A DNA stretch of 64,000 bases, taken from assembly GCA_964636325.1 (NCBI GenBank), contig CAZWRV010000009.1:39987-103986 (forward strand). Reading direction: 5' to 3'. Position 1 is the first letter of the stretch, and each line of letters opens with the position of its first letter. A program made the translations under genes and the position numbers. This DNA is from CAZWRV01 sp964636325 (GTDB lineage Bacteria; Verrucomicrobiota; Lentisphaeria; Victivallales; GWF2-50-93). Below are positions 53,528 to 62,832 of the stretch, piece by piece. The notes below the pieces were generated by a model. The model did no database searches. It had not been told where the DNA came from and saw only the letters and a list, made by a program, of their open reading frames with translations.

Positions 53528-56299
53528 TCAACTCCATTCGGCCTTCCTGAACTCCACCCTCCGCAGAAGACGTATCTGCATGTATGTGAAGCCTATGAGC
53601 AGGGAGCCCAGCACCCAGGCCATGGATGTCGCCATGCTGAATCGGAGATTGTTGTATGCTTCAACCCAGATGCGGAGGCTCAGGACCATGGTCGCGTCCC
53701 CGGGACCACCGAATGTCAAAAGAAAAATGTTGCCCATGTTCTGGAAAGTGCCTATGAAAGCCCCCACGAAATTTATGATGATGAGCGGGAGCAGGGTAGG
53801 GACGACTATGTGGCGTATTTTCATCAAGATCCCGGCGCCGTCTATGTCGGCCGCCTCATAGAGGTCGTCTGGAATGGAGTGCAAGGCCGCAAGGTATATC
53901 AGGCTTGCCATCCCCATCGTGGCCCAAACCGTGGGGATGATGCAGCAGATCATCGCCAGCTGAGGATCCTGGAGCCATGTCTGGGTATCAATATGGATGA
54001 AAGGCAGGTGGTTCAGAAGCACGATCAGCTTGTTAAGAAAGCCGGCGGGCGTTGGATCATACATTATCTTCCAAAGAAGCGCGATTACAAGTCCGCTCGA
54101 CACCTGAGGCAGGAAGAACACCGTCCTGAAAAAGACCTTGAACTTCGGCACCTCTGAAAGAAGAAAGGCAAGAAAGATCGGAGTCAAAAAGGCGAAAACC
54201 ATGTTCAGCACGACAAAATATGCTGTTCTGAGCAGGGATTTCCAGAAGCTCATGTCGACGGCCAGGATTATGAAATTGTCCAGCCCCACGAACTTGGAGG
54301 TTCCCGCGACCTTGTAGTCTTGAAAGGCCATGACCATCCCTCGCAGCAGCGGATAGTAGCTCCACAAAGCGATCAGGATGAGCGCCGGACCGGCCAGGAG
54401 CCAAGGCATCCATGGGCGGTAGACATTGCTTACGGTGCATTTGCTTGGCGCCATCATCTGCTGGCGTACGATCAGGAACGTGAAGATGACTATCCCTGCG
54501 ACGACGACGGCAAAGATGACGCGCGCCGCCGGACGGTAGCTGTCCAGAACTTCCTTGGGTGTCTCGAACATGACTCCGGAATTTGCCTTCTCCTCGACCA
54601 TTTTGAGCGCCGACTTGTAGTCGAAAGACTCTCCCTTTTCCGAAAGGATTAGGCTCAAGACCTGCCGCGCTATCTCTCCGTCCATCGTCACCCAATATCC
54701 GATCCAGGGCTCGGTCGAGACACGAATGCCGCCATTCTCAATCTGCCTGTAGTTCTCAAGTATCGCCTCCGGAACGTCCTGAAGATAGTCGTCCAGTCCA
54801 AGCCTCTTGAGATCAACCGGATCCGCAAAACGGGCCATCCCTGAAATCGCCCTGCTCCTTATCGCATAGTCCCTGACCGACGGACTGGCCAAGGTAGAAA
54901 TGACCTTCCACGCTTTGTCCCTTTCCTCCTTGGAACGGCGCCCCACGCCCTCAAACATCACCATGTAGTGGTTCTGCTTCTGAACCACCCGCCTGGTCTT
55001 TTCTCCATCCTTTCCGGCGGCAGGGAAAGGGAACCAGCTTAAAATCTCTGGATCGATTCCTGCGGAAATCGCATTTGTCGCGCTTATCCCGCCCCCTTGG
55101 AGATCGCCGACCGTCATCGTGGTCATCGCAATCTCGCCCCTGGCAAGCTGGTCAAGAACTCCTGTGCCGCGCTGGCCGAACGCACTTCTCGCGACACCCG
55201 TCACAACATCCTCCGGCTTGAACCTCAGCAGCTTGTCGCCAATCCGCACCTCGCCTCTGCCGATTTCTTCGGATCCCAGCACAACCGGTTCCCCGTTATC
55301 CGGATCCACCGTCCATTTCATCCAAGACAGCCTGTGATAGAACCCTGCGGCGCGTATCCCGGCTTCCGATGCGAAATCCGCCTTCCATCTTGGCTCAACC
55401 CGGGAAAGATCTTCCCCGTCAGGAGTTCGGAAAACCGTCGCATCAGGCGGAAACTGATACTCTTTCCCGGTGGTCGGGCTTTTCCGAACTTGGACGATCG
55501 GCGTACCTCCCGCCGACTCCATCCATGGAAGCCAAGTGTACCCCCAAGGCAGGATGCTGTATCCCTTCTGCCCCTCCTTCCACGAGCGACCAGCTATGGC
55601 ACGTCCCGGATTCGACAGACGAAGGCACCAGTACTCGAATTCATCCCAAGTCTTAGGAGGAGCGTCCGGATCCAGACCGGCGGCCCTTACCATGTCCATC
55701 CGGAAAACTATCCCCATGTAGAATGAATCGGCGACCGGAATTCCATATATCTTCCCGTCGGATGTCGGAGTCAGGCGCCAAAGAGCCGGTATTTCCATCC
55801 AAGGCTTCCAACGGAGCTTCTCGGCAGGAATGCTCCCGAAAGCATCGACGTCGTCCCCGATCCATTCGTTAAGCGGGTAGAGAAAGCCCTGTTTCATGTC
55901 ATTGCGGATTATGTGGAACCAGGAAAGTCCCACGTCCGGAGCTGTTCCGCCGGCTATCGACATCATCAGCGAGGCTCTGCCTGCTCCGCCTGGAACCTGT
56001 ATGCCTCCCCAGCGCTCTATCTCCAGATCCGGATCTTCCTGCATCAATTCTATTAGCCGCCTGGTTCGCGCCTCGGTAGGGGTGTTGGGATTGTAGAAAC
56101 TATCCACCGAGATTTTGATTTTACGAGGCGTCTCGCCATCCGCGGCAACGAGCTGAAGAGCAAGCATTGGTAAGATGCAAAGCGGAAGGAGGCAAAAATG
56201 GAGAAATCCCTTTGTCCGGGCGGGAAGCGGCGGCAAAAAGCGTATCTTGCTCCTTCTTTCGAGGGATCCGAGCGATGTTTTCAAAATCATTGCAGGCAT
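53528..56299 (-). CDS. extracellular solute-binding protein fused to MalF-type ABC permease
   Basis: 923 aa. An N-terminal hydrophobic segment (FLHFCLLPLCILPMLALQLV) is followed by a family 1 solute-binding protein (about 55-590: GGTAPDVGLSWFHIIRNDMK, ARGEIAMTTMT). A TM helix (ARVIFAVVVAGIVIFTFLIV) then leads into six MalF-like TMs (about 640-920) with the EAA motif EAADIDGAGILMKIRHIVVP. The binding domain is thus tethered to the membrane. No ABC ATPase gene is in the window, so an ATPase must be supplied elsewhere. It is 74 nt upstream of the second permease. Confidence 0.88.
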   Translation of the reverse strand: MPAMILKTSLGSLERRSKIRFLPPLPARTKGFLHFCLLPLCILPMLALQLVAADGETPRKIKISVDSFYNPNTPTEARTRRLIELMQEDPDLEIERWGGIQVPGGAGRASLMMSIAGGTAPDVGLSWFHIIRNDMKQGFLYPLNEWIGDDVDAFGSIPAEKLRWKPWMEIPALWRLTPTSDGKIYGIPVADSFYMGIVFRMDMVRAAGLDPDAPPKTWDEFEYWCLRLSNPGRAIAGRSWKEGQKGYSILPWGYTWLPWMESAGGTPIVQVRKSPTTGKEYQFPPDATVFRTPDGEDLSRVEPRWKADFASEAGIRAAGFYHRLSWMKWTVDPDNGEPVVLGSEEIGRGEVRIGDKLLRFKPEDVVTGVARSAFGQRGTGVLDQLARGEIAMTTMTVGDLQGGGISATNAISAGIDPEILSWFPFPAAGKDGEKTRRVVQKQNHYMVMFEGVGRRSKEERDKAWKVISTLASPSVRDYAIRSRAISGMARFADPVDLKRLGLDDYLQDVPEAILENYRQIENGGIRVSTEPWIGYWVTMDGEIARQVLSLILSEKGESFDYKSALKMVEEKANSGVMFETPKEVLDSYRPAARVIFAVVVAGIVIFTFLIVRQQMMAPSKCTVSNVYRPWMPWLLAGPALILIALWSYYPLLRGMVMAFQDYKVAGTSKFVGLDNFIILAVDMSFWKSLLRTAYFVVLNMVFAFLTPIFLAFLLSEVPKFKVFFRTVFFLPQVSSGLVIALLWKIMYDPTPAGFLNKLIVLLNHLPFIHIDTQTWLQDPQLAMICCIIPTVWATMGMASLIYLAALHSIPDDLYEAADIDGAGILMKIRHIVVPTLLPLIIINFVGAFIGTFQNMGNIFLLTFGGPGDATMVLSLRIWVEAYNNLRFSMATSMAWVLGSLLIGFTYMQIRLLRRVEFRKAEWS

Positions 56300-56315
56300 T
56301 CGAGCTGGCTTTTCT

Positions 56316-57419
56316 TCATAAGCTTAAAACTTCGCTGAAGTCAATATTAAGAGCCTCATGCCTCTCCCAGGAGAGGACGGCTCTTTCAGCCACGATCTGG
56401 GCGACAGCTCCGTCTATCACTCCGGTATCAGGCTGACGATCTTTTAAAATGGCCTCCCTGAAGAACTCAAGCTCCGCCTTGTGCCCCTTGTCAACCTTTG
56501 GCATTCTCTGATAGTAATATCCGACCTTCTTCTCCGCTTCAGTGACGGAAATACGCCAGTTCCAAAGCTCTTCAGCCGCTGCGACCGCGTCGCATTCCTT
56601 GGGCACATCACCCACGGTATATCCATACCTCTTCCGGAAAAAGGTTCCATCCGCAGCATAAACGCTCAATTCAGTGAAGTTATCGCCCAAGATTGTGCTG
56701 TAGCCTGTATTTATTTCAAGCCTCTCCTTCGGGAATCCCGCAGTCGAATTGTCTCCGGCTATGATTACCGCCGTAACCCGCTCCGGATATTCGAGCGTTA
56801 TCACGTTGTCGGTGTTGCCCTCCCCAGCCGTATAGACTCTGAGCGGCAGAGAGTCCGTCAACCAGCACAGCAGGTTTATGATGTGGGTCACCTCGTGTAT
56901 GATGGTGCTCTCCTTCCTGACCATCACCGCATCCCAGTGATGCTTAGGCCAAAGAAGCCCTTCTCCGACGATTCTGTATATGATCGTGACGCTTCCCGAT
57001 TTGATCTTGTTATACCATGTCTTTACGTCTTGCATAATCGGAGAATAAGGCCTGTTGAATCCAACCATGAACTTCACCGGCGCCCCCTTCATCAGCCTCA
57101 CCATGGGAACTATGTCTGCGCGCCTGTAGCACAAAGGCTTCTCCACGAACAGATGCTTGCCCTTGGCGACGGCAAGCTCCATGATCGGCAGCCTGAAATC
57201 TGGTTTTGTCCCGCAGATCACCATCTCCGTCTCGGGATCGTCGAAGACCTTCCGCATGTCTGTCGTCACATATGCGGGACGGTACTTTCGTTGCAGCTCC
57301 TCAAGTCTTCCCTCGTCCAAGTCGCAAAATCCCCGCATCTTGAAATTGGGATTCCCGGCAACATTCGGTATATGGTTCCCCGACGTAAATCCTCCGCAAC
57401 CTATGAAGCTCACGTTCAT
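56316..57419 (-). CDS. Gfo/Idh/MocA-family oxidoreductase
   Basis: 367 aa from ATG 57419 (the frame opens a little earlier with TTG). The Rossmann motif MNVSFIGCGGFTSGNHIPNV leads the chain; FVEKPLCYRR carries the family's EKP motif with the catalytic Lys. Members use NAD(P) to oxidise sugars or inositols. First gene of the importer operon, so it probably acts on the imported substrate. The C-terminal domain is a normal alpha/beta dimerisation domain. Confidence 0.9.
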   Translation of the reverse strand: MNVSFIGCGGFTSGNHIPNVAGNPNFKMRGFCDLDEGRLEELQRKYRPAYVTTDMRKVFDDPETEMVICGTKPDFRLPIMELAVAKGKHLFVEKPLCYRRADIVPMVRLMKGAPVKFMVGFNRPYSPIMQDVKTWYNKIKSGSVTIIYRIVGEGLLWPKHHWDAVMVRKESTIIHEVTHIINLLCWLTDSLPLRVYTAGEGNTDNVITLEYPERVTAVIIAGDNSTAGFPKERLEINTGYSTILGDNFTELSVYAADGTFFRKRYGYTVGDVPKECDAVAAAEELWNWRISVTEAEKKVGYYYQRMPKVDKGHKAELEFFREAILKDRQPDTGVIDGAVAQIVAERAVLSWERHEALNIDFSEVLSL

Positions 57420-57614
57420 AAAATTTTCCAATAGTCTTAATTTTATATTGCTTATTATCTGATAACCTACTGTTCTTTAACATAAACTCAAGCGAATTTT
57501 TATTAATTATAAAAAAACATTTCATCCTTGAAAACCACATTGTAAAAATCATATTGAAAGCAATATAATAGCAGAAAATCACCCAGATAGGGATCCGATT
57601 ATGTTTCGCAGGAA

Positions 57615-57680
57615 ATGGGAAGGAAATACCGTGTTTGGACAGAGCAGGAACTGCTTGATGAGATCATCCGCCTCCGGTGA
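57615..57680 (+). pseudogene. short N-terminal gene fragment (MGRKYRVWTEQELLDEII)
   Basis: A 21-codon frame with a protein-like start (MGRKYRVWTEQELLDEIIRL) resembles the beginning of homing-endonuclease-associated or HTH proteins and is then cut off. It runs 17 nt into the end of a truncated RadC on the opposite strand. Two truncated genes meeting here mark a rearrangement point. Low certainty because of the length. Confidence 0.3.
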
Positions 57681-57840
57681 GTCCCATCGCAACCAGGTGC
57701 TCCTGCTTTTCGCTCGCCAGCCCCGTGGACCTCAGCAGCTCCGCTATCCTCGCCGGCGACGATGCCATGAAGTTTTCCTGCAACTCGCAGACCTTTTCCC
57801 TAACCAGCGAGTATCTGTATACCGACCTGTCCTGCATCAT
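57664..57840 (-). pseudogene. RadC-like JAB protein, truncated N-terminal remnant
   Basis: 58 aa from ATG 57840 with AGGAGGGAGG directly upstream, so the start is sound. The text YRYSLVREKVCELQENFMAS then PARIAELLRSTGLASEKQEH resembles the start of mobile-element RadC (JAB) proteins, ahead of the H-x-H domain, which is absent. The frame ends at 57664, just where the plus-strand fragment begins. A non-functional remnant is the most likely reading. Confidence 0.5.
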
Positions 57841-57849
57841 GCCTCCCTC

Positions 57850-58710
57850 CTATGAAGCCTTGGCCAGCGATATTGTCTTCGTCCTCTGGCGGTGCCACTC
57901 GCGACAGGTGCCGACATAGACGCAGCCGTTGCACTGCCAGCCTTCCGTGCATGACACAAACGCCTCCGCCTTGACAGCCTTCTCGATGGACTGCACGAGC
58001 CACAGCAGCCGCCCGAAGTCGTCATACTTCCGCGACGTGGGATGCTGCTCATACTCAGGATTCTTCGCCTTGGTCAAAACGTCGAACCTGAACGACACGT
58101 CCTCCAGCCTCACGAGCTTTTCAGTCGTGTATGCGTAGAGGTAGCATGTCGCCTGCAGATCCTTCCCGGCCTTGTCGGCCGGCCACTTCCTGGCCGCAGT
58201 CTTCCAGTCGACGATGACCGTCCTGCCGCCGCCGTCCCGAACCAGGGCGTCGTATTCGCCTATGAGCGGTTTGTCCGACAGCATTATCCCGGCGTAGCTG
58301 GCCAGCGGCACGCAGAACGCGGCGCCGGTCTCCAGCACCTGCTCGTCCATAGGCCACGACTCCGAGAGCCGTTCCAGCATCCACCTGCCCAGCCGATCCG
58401 CCGACTCCGGCGTCTCGCCCCCGTCGAACAGCACATTCTTCGCCGACCTGCACCCCGACTTGAACGATTCGCCGAAGAAGTCCCCGGCGTCCTTGACGGC
58501 GTATTCCCTGCCGTCCCCCCTGTGCGCGGCCATCCACGTGGCGCCCGCATGGAACGCCCTGCCGAACACCAGCGCGGCCGGCGTGTGCTCAGGCTCGATC
58601 CCGTAGGCGTATTTGAAACTCCATGCCAGAGAACAAGAGAGGTAGCGCTGGATTGAACTGCTGGACCAGTGCGGCCTGTCCAGGAACATCCTGATGTTCT
58701 TCTCCGCCAT
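57850..58710 (-). CDS. RecB/Cas4-like PD-(D/E)XK nuclease with C-terminal cysteine cluster
   Basis: 286 aa from ATG 58710 (AAAGGAG upstream). The nuclease core IGEYDALVRDGGG then VIVDWKTA gives the PD-(D/E)XK motif. Cysteines C24 (YLSCSLAW) and the C-terminal trio in CTEGWQCNGCVYVGTC match the 4Fe-4S arrangement of Cas4/AddB proteins. Near a sliding-clamp-like protein it looks like a recombination or DNA-processing module of a mobile element. It ends 9 nt before the RadC remnant start. Confidence 0.83.
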   Translation of the reverse strand: MAEKNIRMFLDRPHWSSSSIQRYLSCSLAWSFKYAYGIEPEHTPAALVFGRAFHAGATWMAAHRGDGREYAVKDAGDFFGESFKSGCRSAKNVLFDGGETPESADRLGRWMLERLSESWPMDEQVLETGAAFCVPLASYAGIMLSDKPLIGEYDALVRDGGGRTVIVDWKTAARKWPADKAGKDLQATCYLYAYTTEKLVRLEDVSFRFDVLTKAKNPEYEQHPTSRKYDDFGRLLWLVQSIEKAVKAEAFVSCTEGWQCNGCVYVGTCREWHRQRTKTISLAKAS

Positions 58711-58788
58711 ATAGCTCCTTTCAGGTTTCAAGGCCGCCGCCTCCGGCGCGGAAGCGTTGCTTGCCGTAGAGCGGCGCCCCTGAGGTTT

Positions 58789-59217
58789 TCATTTCTTCGT
58801 TATCTCGTCGATGAGCTTCGAGCACTGCTCGCGGCCCAGGTCGTAGGCCGTGGCGGCCCCGTGCCTGCGCAGCATGTCGGCCAGGCTGAGGCCCTTGTTC
58901 GCCGCGAGGTCGATCAAATACTTGACCTGCTTCGCGCTCGCGGGCTCGGCCTTTCTGCCGTTGCCGTTCGCCTGGGCGTACCCGTTGCCGTTATTGCCTG
59001 CGGGCGGCTGCTGCGCCGGCGCCTCGTGCACGGCTCCGCCGATCTCGCTCTCGACCGAGCCGCGAACCAGGGCGAATGTCTCGTGGATCCTGGCCTGCAG
59101 CTGCTCCGGTGTGAGGCCGTCGGGCAGCTCGATCTCGATGCTGGCGTGGTAGCTCTGCGACGAGAACTGGGTCTCCGCAGGCACCTTCTTGCTGAATGAT
59201 GCGTTGAGCTTCAGCAT
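58789..59217 (-). CDS. mobile-element protein of unknown function with C-terminal helical domain
   Basis: 142 aa from ATG 59217, with AAGGAGG about 9 nt upstream. N-terminal about 75 residues are beta-rich (AETQFSSQSYHASIEIELPD). A Gly/Asn-rich linker (GNNGNGYAQANGNG) leads to a small helical domain (ASAKQVKYLIDLAANKGLSL) like the one at the end of several phage recombination and replication proteins. It may bind DNA near the nuclease, but this is not proven. Confidence 0.6.
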   Translation of the reverse strand: MLKLNASFSKKVPAETQFSSQSYHASIEIELPDGLTPEQLQARIHETFALVRGSVESEIGGAVHEAPAQQPPAGNNGNGYAQANGNGRKAEPASAKQVKYLIDLAANKGLSLADMLRRHGAATAYDLGREQCSKLIDEITKK

Positions 59218-59362
59218 GTCTGTTGTCCTCCTTGTATGGGTTGTCTGTGTGAAGAGAAGGCCCGCATGACGGTTTTTGGCCGCCATGCGGGCCTGTTGAT
59301 GGATGGCGCGGGGAGAACTCAGCCTGAAGCTCCCCAGTACCTGGCTCCTTCGCGCCGGGGTG

Positions 59363-60878
59363 TCAGAAGTTCGCCGCGCTCTTCAGCTTGTCCAGGATGT
59401 CGCGGGTGGACTTGAAGTCCTTCTCCTTCTGCTTCACCGCCCTCTGGGCGTCGGCGATCTTCCTCTGGAGGCCGTTGATGGCGTCGTTGAACGCCTTGGC
59501 CGCGTTCTTCAGCTCCACTACTGCGGCCTGGAGCTGCTCGAATGGATCCGCTGACCCGTTGCCGTTCAGGCCGTTCGTGCCGTTGCCGCCGGTCATCCTG
59601 AGCGATGTCGCGCTCTCGGGCTTTGGCTGCTGCTCCTGCGGTTTCTGCGCGGGAGCTTCCGCCTGGGGTTTCTGCTCCTGGTCCGCCGTCTGCTGCGGCA
59701 CGGCCTGCGGAGCGCCTACTTCGTTCTTCTTCGTCATGTCCGTGTTCTCCTCTGTTGGCTTATACTCTATTCCTAGCCTCTTGAAATATTCCCCGACGTT
59801 GTTGACCCGCAGCGGCATGTAGACCATGGTACCCCTCGAGCCGGTCGGCACCATGCCCATGTGGCCGACGCCGAACCTGAGCTCGTTCAGACCCAGTTCG
59901 AACGCCCTCAGCAGGAAGCTCCTATCGAAGACTACGACGCTGTGCTCCTGGGGCCCCTCGCAGGCGGCCTGCGTCTCCAGCATGGCCGTGCCGCCGGGCT
60001 TTGTTGTGAGGAACCTGACGCCTTTGGCTCCGGCATAGAGCGCCACGCCGTCCAGGTCGTCGCCCTTCTCGAACGCGGGCAGCGCCTTGGTGAGCGACTC
60101 GACATCGGCGTCGGTGAACCTCACCTTCATGACGAGCCTGTCGCCGTCGGGGATGACCTGCCGGTAGTTGGGGTAGCACCCTTCGACGCTCTTGACCATG
60201 TAGCGCCAGGCTCCGGACTCGAAATGGACGAGCAGGACGCCGTCCTTGCCGGTGACAGCCATGGCGCCGTCGTCCTTCAGCAGGCCGGACGCCAGCGGCT
60301 TCGTGACCGGCACTATGACCGGATCCTCCAGCGGCGCGGCGCAGTCGAGCCTGACCAGGTGCCTGGCGTCGGTGGCCACCACGCTGTCCCGGCAGAGGAG
60401 CACGGAGTGGAGCACGCGCCTGGTCATGTCCCTGGATGCGGACGGCATGGCGTCCCTGATGGCGGCGAAAAGGTCGGCTTTGACGGGCGTCAGCTCCTGC
60501 GGACAGGCCGGGAACACGGGCCATTCGTCTGCCGGCGTTGACGGGAACACGCGCTCCACGCGCTGACCCGCCACGTCGAACGACACCTTGAGGGCGTTGT
60601 CCGCAGCGGGTTCCATCGTGAGCATGCACTTGCCGCCGCTGCCGTTGACGAACTCCCTGAGCTTCGCGAGCTCCACTATCCAGTCGGCGGGCTCAGCTGT
60701 CTCGGCGTTCGTGCGGTATTCGAGCCACTGTCCGAGGTCGGTGCCGGAGACCGATATGGCCCCGGCCTTGGCCCTGATCCTGACGTGCTGCAATATGGGC
60801 AGGCGCGCCCTGGGGTCGGCGACCTTGGGCCAGCCCCTTGAGCGCCTCCTGCAGCTGTTGCTTCGATATTGTGATCAT
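59363..60878 (-). CDS. DNA sliding-clamp-like (DnaN-fold) protein with C-terminal coiled coil, frameshifted near its start
   Basis: The true start is probably ATG 60878 (MITISKQQLQEALKGLA), read in another frame from the rest; an extra C in the run at 60827-60829 shifts it. The uninterrupted part runs 60793-59363 (476 aa). Residues about 1-330 have the bacterial clamp pattern (repeated beta-alpha-beta units, ending FGVGHMGMVPTGSRGTMVYM). A Pro/Gln-rich linker and a coiled coil (about 415-475) follow. The clamp would tie DNA polymerase or nuclease to DNA on an element. The frameshift may be a sequencing error. Confidence 0.7.
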
Positions 60879-60899
60879 TGGATTCCTTCCTTTCTTGGT

Positions 60900-61592
60900 T
60901 CACGCGGCCTCGGGTTCGAAGTCGTCCTCAGCCCTTGCCGCATATCTTGACTCGTTCCGTTCGCGGACCGCCTGGACCTCGCGCCGCCACTGCGGAGCGT
61001 TTGATATGTCGGCCAGGATGCCTTCGCCCATGAACGCCTTGATCCTCGATCCCAGCTCCCGCTTGAGCTGGACCACTCGGGCCGGGCTGACGCCGAGGTC
61101 GTTCGCCGTAGCCTTGACCTGGCGGCCGACGGCGGTGTCGTCCAGGATGCGCTGGTCGCGCCCGTCCAGCGACGCCATGAGCTCCTCCCAGTCGATTCTG
61201 CGCAGGGCCTCCTCGTCGGGCGACTCCCTGCGGGCGGCGATGCAGTCGTGCATGGTCATGTGCTCCGCTTCATCGGAGAGCGGCGCGTCCATGTATTGGA
61301 CGGCATCCTCGTTGGCGGTGAGGAACGCGGGCGACATCACGTCCCAATGGCTGTTCTGATAGGCACGGCGGCCACTCTTCGCCCTCTGAATCGAATAGAA
61401 AGCGATCGACCTCGGCACGGGCTTCTTCCCGGCCTGCTCGACCGATTCAAGCATCTCGGCGGCTGTAGCGATTGTGTCCTGCACAAGTTCTTCTGTGTCT
61501 TCGCAGCCGGTGGGCCTGACTGTGCGTGGCACGGCAGCAGCGATGATTGGAACAATTTTTTGCAGCAGGAGCTGCGATGTCTTGTCTTTCAT
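60900..61592 (-). CDS. RNA polymerase sigma-factor-like protein
   Basis: 230 aa from ATG 61592 (GGAAAA upstream). The region-2-like helix (CEDTEELVQDTIATAAEM) and region-4 HTH (LDGRDQRILDDTAVGRQVKA, then NDLGVSPARVVQLKRELG) fit the sigma-70/ECF family; the C-terminus is an acidic tail. Such genes on mobile elements redirect RNA polymerase to element promoters. It precedes the clamp-like gene by 21 nt on the same strand, so the module may be self-regulated. Start overlaps the end of the membrane-protein gene. Confidence 0.72.
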   Translation of the reverse strand: MKDKTSQLLLQKIVPIIAAAVPRTVRPTGCEDTEELVQDTIATAAEMLESVEQAGKKPVPRSIAFYSIQRAKSGRRAYQNSHWDVMSPAFLTANEDAVQYMDAPLSDEAEHMTMHDCIAARRESPDEEALRRIDWEELMASLDGRDQRILDDTAVGRQVKATANDLGVSPARVVQLKRELGSRIKAFMGEGILADISNAPQWRREVQAVRERNESRYAARAEDDFEPEAA

Positions 61593-62043
61593 TATTTTTT
61601 CCATCGTTTAAAGATTTAATGTCTGGCTCCGCGATCATAATCGTCGCGGGCATATCCACTCCGTTTTGGCAGGAAAACCTCCTGATGGCCTTGACGGCCA
61701 TTATGAAGCCAGCCACGACAAGTATGAGCCCGGCGGCGAAACATGAATACGCTGCGAGCTTCGCAATTATGCCTGCTGCGATAAGCGCGGCGCCTGTTCC
61801 GGCCACGAGTCCGGCCATCAGTATCGAGCACTCGGCCATTTGCACGGAGCGCTGCGACATGCTTATCGCAATGCCTATGGCGCATGCGAAGACCGCGAAG
61901 GTCACCAGCCACGCGCCGACCGTGCACAGGCTTGCCGAAGCCGACAGAAAGACGGGCGCCGCAAAGACGAGCCCGATGCCGGCGAGCAAGGTGGCAATGC
62001 CCCCCGCAAGCGCGGTGCCGGGACTGGCCCGCATGTTATCCAC
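61447..62043 (-). CDS. membrane protein, probably with a 3' frameshift
   Basis: 198 aa from GTG 62043; sensible text (TTNYPRLARLRQLLV) also reads upstream without a normal start. Four hydrophobic segments are seen (for example ALAGGIATLLAGIGLVFAAP and CFAAGLILVVAGFIMAVKAI). The last about 50 codons lie inside the sigma-like gene in another frame and have unlikely composition. One more A in the run at 61600-61605 would stop this gene with TAATG exactly at the sigma start. No family recognised. Confidence 0.5.
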   Translation of the reverse strand: MDNMRASPGTALAGGIATLLAGIGLVFAAPVFLSASASLCTVGAWLVTFAVFACAIGIAISMSQRSVQMAECSILMAGLVAGTGAALIAAGIIAKLAAYSCFAAGLILVVAGFIMAVKAIRRFSCQNGVDMPATIMIAEPDIKSLNDGKNNERQDIAAPAAKNCSNHRCCRATHSQAHRLRRHRRTCAGHNRYSRRDA

Positions 62044-62453
62044 GAGGAGCTGCCTGAGCCTGGCAAGGCGCGGGTAGTTCGTCGTGCGATGGTCATCGTT
62101 GAAGATATTGCACCTCCCTGAGTTAAAGATCTTACGTAAGAATTATGACGTCTTTCGGGCCGGTATTTAGGGCGGGATGGCGCATCCAGCCCGTTGGTGA
62201 ATGCTGTGGTGATGTGGTGTGAAAAAATCTTAAATATTTTTAGATTCAGGGGCGGGATGGTAGATATAGGCAGACTGTAATGCCACTTTCTGTCCCAGCT
62301 TCATGCATTAGGCCGTCCTTGAAAGGGCAGAATAACCGTGGGTGCTTTTTGGGTGCTTTATGACCCTTGAAATGTGTATAAATATGGGTAAAATAGAGGA
62401 AGCCTGGACGGCTCGTAGATGTGTGTAAGTGATTGGTTTATAAGAGATAAGGT
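62044..62453. other. tRNA-proximal intergenic region of the island
   Basis: About 410 bp. 62130-62150 contains the palindrome CTTACGTAAG; 62210-62280 is AT-rich; the 11-bp tandem repeat is at 62340-62361. No integrase or other gene is recognised, though an integrase is usual at this position. It therefore fits the end of an element that has lost its recombinase. Confidence 0.45.
62340..62361. repeat. 11-bp near-perfect tandem duplication (GGGTGCTTTTT/GGGTGCTTTAT)
   Basis: Two head-to-tail copies with a single mismatch, 91 bp from the att core in the tRNA gene. Same period and same side of the core as the 11-bp duplication at 3194-3215, but a different sequence. Confidence 0.45.
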
Positions 62454-62528
<75 letters not shown>

Positions 62529-62832
62529 GCGACAGATCCTAAGGAAAAGGAATTGAATTGAGATAAACAAAGGATCATATCACCGAATTCGGCAAAATCA
62601 AGGTTTGACGGCAAATATTTTAAAAGGCGGCGTAAAGAATTGTAATGCCTCAGTCTTTACCGCTATGAGAGGGTAACCGCGGCAGCCGCCTCGCCGTATC
62701 AGGCGGCGCGGTTTTCAGTGCGCGGCTCCGCCGGAAGCCCCAGCAGCGGAGCGATGTCGGCGGACGGATCGCGGCACAGTAGGTTGAGGGCATCCCGATC
62801 CGGAATGGTACAAGCTCCTCTGCCTCTTCGTC
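62529..62832. other. intergenic region with truncated gene ends
   Basis: About 300 bp. On the minus strand, 62815-62699 carries an unbroken protein-like C-terminal text (DALNLLCRDPSADIAPLLGL, then a stop) with no start; I do not know its family. The region before it, next to the tRNA, is AT-rich and contains no gene. It could be debris of another insertion. Confidence 0.3.

Noticed and set aside
51259..56299. Complete ABC importer
   Set aside because: No ATP-binding subunit gene is in the window, so only the binding and permease parts can be claimed.
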